From assembly GCA_013911745.1 (NCBI GenBank), contig JACESO010000014.1, forward strand, positions 1-43,331: a stretch of DNA of 43,331 bases. Reading direction: 5' to 3'. Below are positions 25,294 through 33,423 of the stretch, piece by piece. This DNA comes from Sphingobium sp. (GTDB taxonomy: Bacteria; Pseudomonadota; Alphaproteobacteria; Sphingomonadales; Sphingomonadaceae). The number at the start of each line of letters is the position of its first letter. Position 1 is the first letter of the stretch. Below the pieces are notes generated by a model. That model did no database searches. It had not been told where the DNA came from and saw only the letters and a list, made by a program, of their open reading frames with translations. A program made the position numbers and the translations under genes.

Positions 25294-27555
25294 TCACGGC
25301 TTTACCCCTTGGGGATCGCCGGCCATGATGCCCCGGCCGTCGGTGGCAAGATAGACGCGGCCGAAGCGCCGCGGATCGCCGCTTATCATGCGCAGGCGTC
25401 CGCCCCATTGATGGGCATCGTCGTTGATCCTTTGCCACTGCGTTCCGCCGTCGATCGAACGAAAGACGCCTCGCCTGCCCTGATCGGTGCCGATGGCGTA
25501 GAGCGCCGGCGACGATTTGCCCGGTGCGCCTTTCCCCAATCCGAAGCGCTGTACCGCGATGTCCCCGCCCGCCTTCGTCCAATGCTCCCCCGCATCGGTC
25601 GTGGAATAGAGCGACGTGCCCAGCAACAGCCATAGCGCGCCCGCTCGACCGGGCACCGCGAGCAGCGGATTGGGCGCTTCGCGTCCACGCACGCGCGCGG
25701 CGGACAGGTCTGCGGGCAGGCCTTCGCTCGCGACCTGCCGAAAATGTCTGCCGCCATCGTCGCTGCGCACGATCCGGTCGGCAGCGAAATCGATGGCGTA
25801 GAAGCGATTGGGATCTGCCTTGTCCGCCGTCACCCTGACGCGCGAAGGCAGGCCTTCGACCGCCGTCCAGCTTTGCCCCCGGTCGCTGGTTCGGATCGGC
25901 TTGTCGGTTTCGACGAGGAAAACGCGCCCGTCCGCTGAAACGGTGATCGCCGCATCGCCCGTACGCTCCGGCGGCGGCGGCGCAGCGGGATCGGACGGTC
26001 GCACCGGGACACGGAGCGGCATCCAGGTGCGAGCGCCATCGCGCGACCATGCCAGCGACGTGTCCGGCACCACCGCCGCATGGGTATTGCCGCTCCGCAC
26101 CATGATGTCGGGCGCAAGGCCGGCATAATCGAGCGTGTTGCTATTGGTCAGCATGGGATCATGGTGCACATGATCGGGCGACACCGTCAGATCATCATGC
26201 CGAAACCCGCCGAGATCGCCGAAGCCGGACACCAGCGGCGCCCCGCCGGTCGGGCTTATCAGGGTGATGATCGCCGTCTGTTCGATGCCGCGCGTCCATG
26301 GCGCCCATTGCATCTGGCCCACCTTGCCAAATTCATGGGTGGCATAGAGCGTCGCGCCGGTGACATAGGCGGCATGATCGGCATCGAAGGGATCGATCGC
26401 CAGCCCCGCGATCCAGTGGCCGAAATCAGCCTTCTTCTCAAAATTCAGGAAGGGCGTTTCGCTCACGTCCCGCACGCTGCGCGGCGCCAGTTCGCTCCAG
26501 GTCCGCCCGGCATCGGCCGACCGCCACACGGTGTCGCCGGGCGTGTAGCGATTGACCGTGCTGACGGCGATGACGTTCGGGTCGCGCCGCGACACGGCGA
26601 CGCCCATATAGCCGCCGGCCACGACCGCCGCGCCCTTCAGAGGCGTCACATCGGTCCAGATATCCGACTGAGTATCGAACCGCCATACCGCTCCGCGCGT
26701 GATGCCGTTCGGGCCGATCGCGTCGCAATAGCTGATGGTCAGGACGCCGTCGCTTCCCAGCGCGGCCTTGACGGGCAACATATCGGCCGATGGGCCGCCC
26801 GACAGGGCCTGCCATGTATCGCCGCCGTCGCGCGACCGGAACAGATGGGATCGCCCCGGATCGGCACTGGCGACGAAGATCGTGCCGCGGCGCGCGGTAT
26901 CGAACAGAATGAACGACAGGCCCCCATGGGTCATCCTCGGCCGGTCGGGAAGCCCGAGCCCGGCAAGAGGGAACCCATCGACCTTGTGCCAATGCGCGCC
27001 GGCATCCAGACTGCGCCACAGCCCGTCATGACGAGACCCAAAGAAAAGCCGGCGGTTGTCGTGCGGATCGACCGCCAGTCGCTCGCCAAGGCCACGGCCA
27101 TCCTCATTGCCGCCCATGGAGAAAGGCACGTCCGTCCTCTTCCAATGCGCGCCACGATCGGCGGACCGGAAGATGGCGGCCGGTCCGCGTGCGTTCATGC
27201 CTGCCGCCATATAGACCACGGCCGCATCCACCGGGTCAGGGGCGATGCTTTCGACGCCCATATAGCTGGATTCCGCTTCCCCGTCCTGCAACGGCACCCA
27301 TTGCCCCATCCTGGCGTCCCAGCGGTAAGCGCCGCCCATATCGGTCCGCAGATAGGCAAGCCCCCGCTCCGCCGGGCTAAAGACGATACCGGGCGCAAAG
27401 CCGCCTCCGCCCACCTTGACGTTGCGCCACTGATAGGGGGCCGCCGGGGTGTCGATCGCTCCGTCGCCCGCATGGACGATCGGCGACACGGCGAACGTCA
27501 GGGCAGCCATCGCCATGCCAATATGCGCCATCGCCTTACGCGCGAACCAAGTCAT
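25294..27555 (-). CDS. GH74 xyloglucanase-like exported hydrolase
   Basis: The 753-residue protein has a signal peptide (MTWFARKAMAHIGMAMAALT..., cut after VHA). A two-propeller GH74 body follows. The N-terminal GGGGFAPGIVFSP and RTDMGGAYRWD carry the first catalytic Asp region; GDLGGFRHDDL around mid-protein carries the second. At least eight Asp-box repeats are visible (for example IFRSADRGAHW, LWRSLDAGAHW, LFRSRDGGDTW, VWRSADAGRTW, IVRSDDGGRHF, VFRSIDGGTQW). Family members cut xyloglucan inside the chain or from reducing ends. ATG at 27555 has GGGAGCAG upstream and gives the signal peptide; an earlier ATG at 27600 does not. It is divergent from a TonB-dependent receptor across 283 bp. Confidence 0.9.
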   Translation of the reverse strand: MTWFARKAMAHIGMAMAALTFAVSPIVHAGDGAIDTPAAPYQWRNVKVGGGGFAPGIVFSPAERGLAYLRTDMGGAYRWDARMGQWVPLQDGEAESSYMGVESIAPDPVDAAVVYMAAGMNARGPAAIFRSADRGAHWKRTDVPFSMGGNEDGRGLGERLAVDPHDNRRLFFGSRHDGLWRSLDAGAHWHKVDGFPLAGLGLPDRPRMTHGGLSFILFDTARRGTIFVASADPGRSHLFRSRDGGDTWQALSGGPSADMLPVKAALGSDGVLTISYCDAIGPNGITRGAVWRFDTQSDIWTDVTPLKGAAVVAGGYMGVAVSRRDPNVIAVSTVNRYTPGDTVWRSADAGRTWSELAPRSVRDVSETPFLNFEKKADFGHWIAGLAIDPFDADHAAYVTGATLYATHEFGKVGQMQWAPWTRGIEQTAIITLISPTGGAPLVSGFGDLGGFRHDDLTVSPDHVHHDPMLTNSNTLDYAGLAPDIMVRSGNTHAAVVPDTSLAWSRDGARTWMPLRVPVRPSDPAAPPPPERTGDAAITVSADGRVFLVETDKPIRTSDRGQSWTAVEGLPSRVRVTADKADPNRFYAIDFAADRIVRSDDGGRHFRQVASEGLPADLSAARVRGREAPNPLLAVPGRAGALWLLLGTSLYSTTDAGEHWTKAGGDIAVQRFGLGKGAPGKSSPALYAIGTDQGRRGVFRSIDGGTQWQRINDDAHQWGGRLRMISGDPRRFGRVYLATDGRGIMAGDPQGVKP

Positions 27556-27712
27556 GTTTGCTGCTCCCCTCCCCTGCTGTGATAGCGCTGTCATCGGCAT
27601 GCATGCCTATCAGGCGGCATCACCAAAGCAAGCGCCGCCGAAGCAGATGCGCTAGCCGGTCGATGGGCAGTTTGCCGATGTGTTTGCACTCCTCCTCGAT
27701 AAGGCGGCGCAC

Positions 27713-27729
27713 ATGACAACGCAGGTCAT
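27713..27729. promoter_or_regulatory. Inverted repeat ATGAC-N7-GTCAT in divergent GH74/receptor region
   Basis: ATGAC (27713-27717) and GTCAT (27725-27729) form an interrupted palindrome about midway between the GH74 gene and the receptor. It occurs once in the gap and no regulator gene for this pair is nearby. It is a candidate operator only by position and symmetry. Nothing else is recognised in the 283-bp gap (27556-27838). Confidence 0.25.
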
Positions 27730-27838
27730 TTGAGTGACGCCATCCTGTCATCGAAATCGACTTAAACTGCCATGACATGACGCTACCCGGCCGGCTGCGC
27801 GCATCGTGCGCATCACGGATGTTGGGGGATCTTCACAC

Positions 27839-30421
27839 ATGATGGCGACTCGTTTTTCGGCCAGGACCGTTCGCTGGGCATTGCTCGCGGGCTCCGCACT
27901 TTCGCTCGGCACAATGACGCAGGCGATGGCGCGGGATGAAGCGGCCGCGCCTGAGGCCGCGCCGGCCCCGGACGCCACCCCGGATATGGGCTCGATCATC
28001 GTGACCGGCGCCAAGACGACCCGTTCCGCCACGGCGATCGTATCCAGCGAAATTCAGAAGATCCTGCCCGGCGTCGCGCCGCTGAAGGCGATCCAGACGC
28101 TGCCCGGCGTCCTTTACATCACGGCCGATCCCTGGGGGAATAACGAGCAGAACGCGCAGATATTCGTCCATGGCTTCGCCGGCAATCAGCTCGGCTACAC
28201 GATGGACGGCCTCCCATTGGGCGATCAGAGCTACGGCAATTATAACGGCCTGTCGCCGCAGCGTGCGGTGATCTCCGAAAATGTCGCCCGGGTCGTCGTG
28301 GCGACGGGCGCGGGCGATCTCGCCACGCCGTCTAACAGCAATCTGGGCGGAACGGTGGAAACCTTCTCCTCCGATCCCGAACAGGCCTTCGGCGTGCGCG
28401 CCGCCCAGACCGTCGGCAGCTACGACGCGTCGCGCACCTATCTGCGCATCGACAGCGGCGACATCGGCGGCGGCAACACCGCCTATATTTCCGGCGTGCG
28501 GCAGCGGGCGCGCGCATGGGACTTCAACGGCATCCAGAAGGGGTGGCAGGCCAACGCCAAGTTCGTGCATGACGATAGCACGGGCAAGCTGACGCTCTAT
28601 TTCGACTATAACGACATGACGCAGCCCAATGAGGACGCGACGGTCTTCTTCAAGCCGTCGGCCGGCGGTACGGCGACCGCTGTTCAGCTCTTCACGCCCT
28701 ATACCAAGCCCTTCTTCTATCCCGACTTCGACGGCTATCGTTCCAGCTACCTGACGGCACTCGGCAACAGCCCGGCGGCGGCAGGCAGCAACTATCGCAA
28801 CTATTATTCCGATGCCCAGCGCACCGACTACCTCGCCTATGCGCGGTACGACGCCCGCCTGTCGGACAAGGTCACCTGGTCGACCACCGGCTATTATCAT
28901 CATAATGACGGCGCGGGAGTCGTCGCCGGTCCGCTCGGCCAGTCGATCACGACCGCGCAGCCCTATCTCGATCCTAACTATGCCAGCCTGCCCACCAATT
29001 GCCGTTTCACGGCGAACAACAACGGCGTCCGGCCGGCCGCCTGCACCGCCCTTACCGACGCGCAGGCGGCGGCGGCCGGCACAGCTCTGGTCGCGGCGAC
29101 CGGCGGTTCGGGCCTCATCACCCGCACCACCGAATATCGCATCGACCGCGAAGGGGTGATCTCGTCGGTCAGCGTGGACGCTGGTCCCCACAAAATCGAA
29201 TTCGGCGGATGGTTTGAACATAACAGCACGACCCAGTGGCGGCGCTGGTATGCGGTGCCGGTCGGCAATCCCGCGATCAGCACGCCCTATATCCGTCCGC
29301 GCGACGTGCTGGAGCCGCTGTTCACCCAATATCAGGGCGAAGCGCGGATCAACCAGCTGCAACTCCATATCCAGGATACGTGGCAGGTCACCGATCGCCT
29401 GCTCGTCCAGGGCGGCTTCAAGACCAGCGCCCAGTGGGCGAGCGGCCGCTACCCCGTGCAACCGCGGCTCGGCTCGCTGGGCGGGACCACCGCGCTGCCC
29501 GAAGGCAAGATCGACACGAAGAACTGGTTCCTGCCGGCTCTTGGCGCCACTTATGACTTCAACGGGCATGAGCAGGTCTACGCCAACGTCCAGAAGAATC
29601 TGCGGCAGTATCAGGCCTATCTGGCGGGCGGCGGCGGCCCCTGGTTCACCGGCAGCCAGGCCGCATTCGATGCCTTCGCCGATCAGGGCAAGCCTGAAAC
29701 CAGCTGGACCTACGAAGCCGGGCTTCGCACCAACCGCAGCCTCGGCAACGGCGTGACGCTTCAGGGGCAGGTCAACTATTATCATGTCGATTTCAGCAAC
29801 CGCCTGCTGGCGATCCCGACCAATCCCGGCGGCATCGCGGGCAGCGGCATCACCGGCGGCACGTCGACGCTGGTCAATGTCGGCGACGTGAAGACGGACG
29901 GCGTCGATGCCGCCTTCACCCTTCGCTTCGGCAATCTGGCCTCGCTCTACAATGCCGTGTCCTACAATCTGTCCAAATATCGCAACGACTATACGTCTAC
30001 GGCGCAGGGGATCGGCGCAGCGACCGACAGCTGCATCGGCGGCTATATCGTCACAGGCGGCGTCGTGCCCACCTGCGGCAAGCAGCTGCCCGGCACGCCC
30101 AAATGGATGAACAAGACGGTCGCGACGCTGAACCTCGGCCCCGTCGAGGTGCAGGCGATCGGCGATTATGTCGGCCGCCGCTTCGCCACCTTCACCAACG
30201 ATGCCAGCGTGTCCTCCTACTTCCTGACCTCGCTGCGCGTTGCGGCGCGGGTGCCAGATAATATCCTGCCGCTGCAGAAGGTGGAGCTTTCGCTCAATGT
30301 GACGAACCTCACGGACAAGAAGGGCGTATCGACCCTTTCGATCGGATCGGCCACGAACAGCTATTCGGCCTATCCAATCCCGCCGCGCCAGTGGTTCCTC
30401 ACCCTGTCAGCGGCCTATTGA
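27839..30421 (+). CDS. TonB-dependent receptor, ligand unknown
   Basis: The 860-residue outer-membrane receptor has a signal peptide (MMATRFSARTVRWALLAGSA..., cut after AMA). An Ala/Pro-rich linker and the TonB box MGSIIVTGAK follow. The plug includes LKAIQTLPGVLYITADPWG, QNAQIFVHGFAGNQLGYTMD and NLGGTVETFSSDP. The barrel ends in PRQWFLTLSAAY with a terminal aromatic. Unlike the receptor at 20192 its plug is of a different subgroup, so the cargo is probably different. Divergence from GH74 suggests xyloglucan oligosaccharides, but catechol- or vitamin-type cargo cannot be excluded. The ATG at 27842 is an alternative start. GGGGGA lies about 10 bases upstream. Confidence 0.9.
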   Translation: MMATRFSARTVRWALLAGSALSLGTMTQAMARDEAAAPEAAPAPDATPDMGSIIVTGAKTTRSATAIVSSEIQKILPGVAPLKAIQTLPGVLYITADPWGNNEQNAQIFVHGFAGNQLGYTMDGLPLGDQSYGNYNGLSPQRAVISENVARVVVATGAGDLATPSNSNLGGTVETFSSDPEQAFGVRAAQTVGSYDASRTYLRIDSGDIGGGNTAYISGVRQRARAWDFNGIQKGWQANAKFVHDDSTGKLTLYFDYNDMTQPNEDATVFFKPSAGGTATAVQLFTPYTKPFFYPDFDGYRSSYLTALGNSPAAAGSNYRNYYSDAQRTDYLAYARYDARLSDKVTWSTTGYYHHNDGAGVVAGPLGQSITTAQPYLDPNYASLPTNCRFTANNNGVRPAACTALTDAQAAAAGTALVAATGGSGLITRTTEYRIDREGVISSVSVDAGPHKIEFGGWFEHNSTTQWRRWYAVPVGNPAISTPYIRPRDVLEPLFTQYQGEARINQLQLHIQDTWQVTDRLLVQGGFKTSAQWASGRYPVQPRLGSLGGTTALPEGKIDTKNWFLPALGATYDFNGHEQVYANVQKNLRQYQAYLAGGGGPWFTGSQAAFDAFADQGKPETSWTYEAGLRTNRSLGNGVTLQGQVNYYHVDFSNRLLAIPTNPGGIAGSGITGGTSTLVNVGDVKTDGVDAAFTLRFGNLASLYNAVSYNLSKYRNDYTSTAQGIGAATDSCIGGYIVTGGVVPTCGKQLPGTPKWMNKTVATLNLGPVEVQAIGDYVGRRFATFTNDASVSSYFLTSLRVAARVPDNILPLQKVELSLNVTNLTDKKGVSTLSIGSATNSYSAYPIPPRQWFLTLSAAY

Positions 30422-30814
30422 TCGACCAGCGATCCCAGGGACGGGCGGCAGGGGGATGCCAAAGCGTCCTCCTGCCCTCGCCGCCGGCCCGGGAACACAA
30501 TATCCACTTTCCGCGTGACAATGCCGCTCATTTCCCCTAAGGGCGCGCCAGCAGACCGGCGGCCAACCGCTTCCGGTCTTCCGTCCGAGACAGTCGGTGA
30601 AGGGAATCTGCCCTTCTTAATGTCCGGCCTAGACGGGGAAAAGTTCTTTGCCGGGTCGGCCTTCGCGCCGGTTCGGGTCTGCCTGTTTCCTGCTTGAGGA
30701 CCGGGCCAGTCGATCTCTCCCCTTCGGACCCAAGTGCCCCATGCCATCTGGCGTGGGTTTAGTCGTCCGCGCAAGGCTTTCATGCCCCATGCGGACCTGA
30801 AGTGGAGTAATGGC
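30422..30814 (+). promoter_or_regulatory. rplJ leader region, possible L10 autoregulatory RNA
   Basis: These 393 bp before rplJ hold no convincing gene. A strong hairpin (30447-30476, GGCAGG...CCTGCC) directly follows the receptor stop but lacks a T-run. Close to rplJ, GTCCGC (30765-30770) pairs with GCGGAC (30791-30796), ending a few bases before the GTGGAG ribosome site. Many bacteria have an L10-binding leader here, and the structured GC-rich sequence before this hairpin (from about 30728) could be one. I cannot match the known consensus by eye. Confidence 0.35.
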
Positions 30815-31330
30815 ATGGATCGTAATCAGAAAGCTGAGGTCGTTTCCGCGCTGAACGCAGAGCTGGCACAGGTCGGTGTGGTCGTCGTGACCCGCAACCT
30901 CGGCATGACGGTCGCCCAGTCGACCGTCCTGCGCCAGAAGATGCGCGAAGCCGGCGCGACCTACAAGGTTACGAAGAACCGCCTCGCCCGCATCGCCCTT
31001 GATGGCACCGCCTATACCGGCCTGAGCGACCTGCTCACCGGTCCGGTCGGCCTCGCCACCTCGGCCGATCCGGTCGCCGCCGCCAAGGTTGCGATCGATT
31101 TCGCCAAGACCAACGACAAGCTTGAGATCGTTGGCGGCGCGATGGGCGAAGTGCTGCTCGACGCGGAGGGCGTGAAGGCCCTGGCGTCGATGCCGTCGCT
31201 GGATGAACTGCGTGCGAAGCTGGTCGGCCTTCTGGTCGCCCCGGCTACCAAGCTCGCAACCGTCACCCAGGCACCGGCTGCGCAGCTTGCGCGCGTCTTC
31301 AACGCCTATGCGGAAAAGGAAGCGGCGTAA
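30815..31330 (+). CDS. rplJ: 50S ribosomal protein L10
   Basis: The 171-residue protein matches bacterial uL10: MDRNQKAEVVSALNAELAQV, VVVVTRNLGMTVAQ, LRQKMREAGATYKVTKNRLA and GLSDLLTGPVGLATS. The C-terminal helix (LARVFNAYAEKEA) anchors L12 dimers. The start at 30815 follows GTGGAG. A frame extension upstream to 30734 is not family-like. rplL follows after 69 bp. Together they form the ribosomal stalk base and arm. Confidence 0.96.
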   Translation: MDRNQKAEVVSALNAELAQVGVVVVTRNLGMTVAQSTVLRQKMREAGATYKVTKNRLARIALDGTAYTGLSDLLTGPVGLATSADPVAAAKVAIDFAKTNDKLEIVGGAMGEVLLDAEGVKALASMPSLDELRAKLVGLLVAPATKLATVTQAPAAQLARVFNAYAEKEAA

Positions 31331-31399
31331 GCCTTTCCCGACCCGATTTTTTGACCCTCATCTGACGGGGCATTCCGCCCCAAACAAGGAATAGTACAC

Positions 31400-31777
31400 A
31401 TGGCAGACATCAACGCTCTGGTCGATCAGCTTTCGGCCCTCACCGTCCTCGAAGCCGCCGAGCTCTCCAAGGCTCTGGAAGAAAAGTGGGGCGTTTCGGC
31501 CGCCGCCGCTGTGGCCGTTGCCGCCCCCGCCGGTGGCGCCCCGGCTGCTGCCGCTGAAGAAGTGAAGGACGAATTCGACGTCATCCTGACCGGCGACGGC
31601 GGCAAGAAGATCAACGTCATCAAGGAAGTCCGCGCCATCACCGGCCTGGGCCTGACCGAAGCCAAGGCGCTGGTCGAAGGCGCGCCGAAGGCCGTCAAGG
31701 AAGGCGTGAACAAGGAAGAAGCCGAAAAGCTGAAGAAGCAGCTGGAAGAAGCCGGCGCGACCGTCGAGCTGAAGTAA
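31400..31777 (+). CDS. rplL: 50S ribosomal protein L7/L12
   Basis: The 125-residue stalk protein has an N-terminal dimerisation domain ([20 protein letters not shown]), an Ala/Pro/Gly hinge (about 38-55) and the C-terminal factor-binding domain ([40 protein letters not shown]). AAGGAATAG precedes the start. rpoB, usually next, is absent; a terminator follows and then the convergent ppx gene. Confidence 0.97.
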   Translation: MADINALVDQLSALTVLEAAELSKALEEKWGVSAAAAVAVAAPAGGAPAAAAEEVKDEFDVILTGDGGKKINVIKEVRAITGLGLTEAKALVEGAPKAVKEGVNKEEAEKLKKQLEEAGATVELK

Positions 31778-31837
31778 TCGGACCTGCCCCGGGGCGTCAT
31801 GCTTCGGGGCGAACCGATCCGGTCCAGCCGGAAACAG

Positions 31838-31877
31838 AAAAGGGGCGGCGCCGCATGGCGACCGCCCCTTTTCTTTG
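31838..31877 (+). terminator. Intrinsic terminator after rplL (bidirectional)
   Basis: A perfect 11-bp stem AAAAGGGGCGG (31838-31848) / CCGCCCCTTTT (31862-31872) with further T's lies between the convergent rplL and ppx. The A-run on the left makes it work on both strands. Confidence 0.9.
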
Positions 31878-31896
31878 GGCACGGCGGATGGCTGCC

Positions 31897-33417
31897 TCAG
31901 TCGGCGGCGATCAGCTGATACCGCACACCCAGCGCCTGGGCGATGGCGCGCAGCCGGCGTTCGACCACCTCGCCATAGAGTTCCGCATCGTCGCCGCGCA
32001 GATAGAGATCGACCCGGTCATCATGCCGCTCCAGCCGCGAATGGGTCAGCGGCACCTCCACCCCGCCCGACAGCCGCTGGGCAAGGCGAATGGCAAGGCC
32101 CCAGAGCGTCGCGCGGCGCAGCGCATCGGCCGTGGCGAGCCGCTCGACCCCCGCGGGCGCGGACAGCCCCCCGCCGAAATGGGTATGCAGCGCCTGGCCC
32201 AGCATCGCCCGCTCGCAGGCGGTGATGCCCACCCAATTGCTGTGCAGCGCGATCTCCACGCCCCGCTCCGCGCGGAAATCGGGGTTCGCGCGCCAGCCGA
32301 CATCCGCCAGCAGGCACGCGGCCCGGCGGATGCGGCGCATGGGCGCGGCATCGTCGGGGAAGAGCGGCGCGATCCACTTGTCGATCCGGTCGCCATGGCC
32401 GCGAAAGCGCGCCTGCGCCTCCCCTTCCGCCTCCGCCGCGACCAACAGCGGATCGTGCCCGCGAATATCCTGCGGCAATGCCTCGTACAACAATCCTTCC
32501 CGTAATCCGTAGGCGGACACGACCAGCCGGCTGGATTTCAGCTGCCGCACGACGACGGACAGCAGTGCCGCAGCGTCCGGCAATGTGGGCACGCGCGATC
32601 CGGTCATGGCCGGAATCTGCTTCAGCCGCGCCTTGTCCACATGGCTGACGATGCGGGTCAGCTGCTCCGCCCGCGCGGCAGTCATCTCATATTGGTGGAC
32701 GACGGGCAGCGGAAACTCGGTCAGCTGCATGTCGAACCGGGCAAGCGCGCGCCACGATCCGCCGACCAGGTAAAAGGGCAGGCCCGGCTCCGGCCGCCAG
32801 CCCGCCTTGTCCAGCATCTTGACGACCTGCCGCTCCAGCGCGCGTGGTCCCTTCTCGCGTATCTGCGGCAGGCGCAGTACGCCCAGCGGCAGCGATATCG
32901 TCTGCTCCACCGCCCCGTCTCGCACCCGCGCCAGCTCCAGACTGCCGCCGCCCAGATCGCCGACGATGCCGTCCGCGCCCGGTATGCCCGACAGCACGCC
33001 CATCGCCGCGCCGATCGCCTCCTGCCCTCCGGTCAGCAATTCGACGGTCAGGCCCATCTCCGCCGCGCGGGCGATGAAGTCGCCGCCGTTGGTCGCGTCC
33101 CGCACCGCTGCCGTCGCGACGCAGCGTATGTCCGCCACCTTCATCGCGCGGCACAGATGGGCGAAGCGCGCGACGGCGCTCAGGCCCCGCTCCATCGCTT
33201 GCGGCTCGATCGCGCCGGTCTTCGCCAGCGACGCGCCCAGCCCTGCCATCACCTTTTCGTTGAAGAGGATGAAGGGGATGCGCCTCGGCCCGTCATAGAC
33301 GACCAGCCGGACGCTGTTCGATCCGATGTCGATGATGGCGGTGCGGGCATGTGCGGGCTCGGGCGATGTCGCCATCTGTTCAGCGACGGCCCGGACGCGG
33401 CGCAGCATGGAATTCAT
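31897..33417 (-). CDS. ppx: Exopolyphosphatase (Ppx/GppA family)
   Basis: The 506-residue protein has the actin-like ATPase-fold marks of Ppx/GppA: IIDIGSNSVRLVVYDGPRRI at the N-terminus, CVATAAVRDATNG, LLTGGQEAIGAAMG and VGDLGGGSLELARV. An HD-like C-terminal part follows, including HTHFGG. It should hydrolyse terminal phosphates from polyphosphate and perhaps pppGpp. It is the last gene of a leftward unit and starts 6 bp after ppk. An alternative start at the MATSPEPAH Met would remove 14 residues. Confidence 0.93.
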   Translation of the reverse strand: MNSMLRRVRAVAEQMATSPEPAHARTAIIDIGSNSVRLVVYDGPRRIPFILFNEKVMAGLGASLAKTGAIEPQAMERGLSAVARFAHLCRAMKVADIRCVATAAVRDATNGGDFIARAAEMGLTVELLTGGQEAIGAAMGVLSGIPGADGIVGDLGGGSLELARVRDGAVEQTISLPLGVLRLPQIREKGPRALERQVVKMLDKAGWRPEPGLPFYLVGGSWRALARFDMQLTEFPLPVVHQYEMTAARAEQLTRIVSHVDKARLKQIPAMTGSRVPTLPDAAALLSVVVRQLKSSRLVVSAYGLREGLLYEALPQDIRGHDPLLVAAEAEGEAQARFRGHGDRIDKWIAPLFPDDAAPMRRIRRAACLLADVGWRANPDFRAERGVEIALHSNWVGITACERAMLGQALHTHFGGGLSAPAGVERLATADALRRATLWGLAIRLAQRLSGGVEVPLTHSRLERHDDRVDLYLRGDDAELYGEVVERRLRAIAQALGVRYQLIAAD

Positions 33418-33423
33418 CGCGCT

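Noticed and set aside
30447-30476. Strong GC hairpin right after the second TonB receptor as a terminator
   Set aside because: It is a good 12-pair stem with wobble pairs, but no T-run follows on the plus strand, so it was not called an intrinsic terminator.
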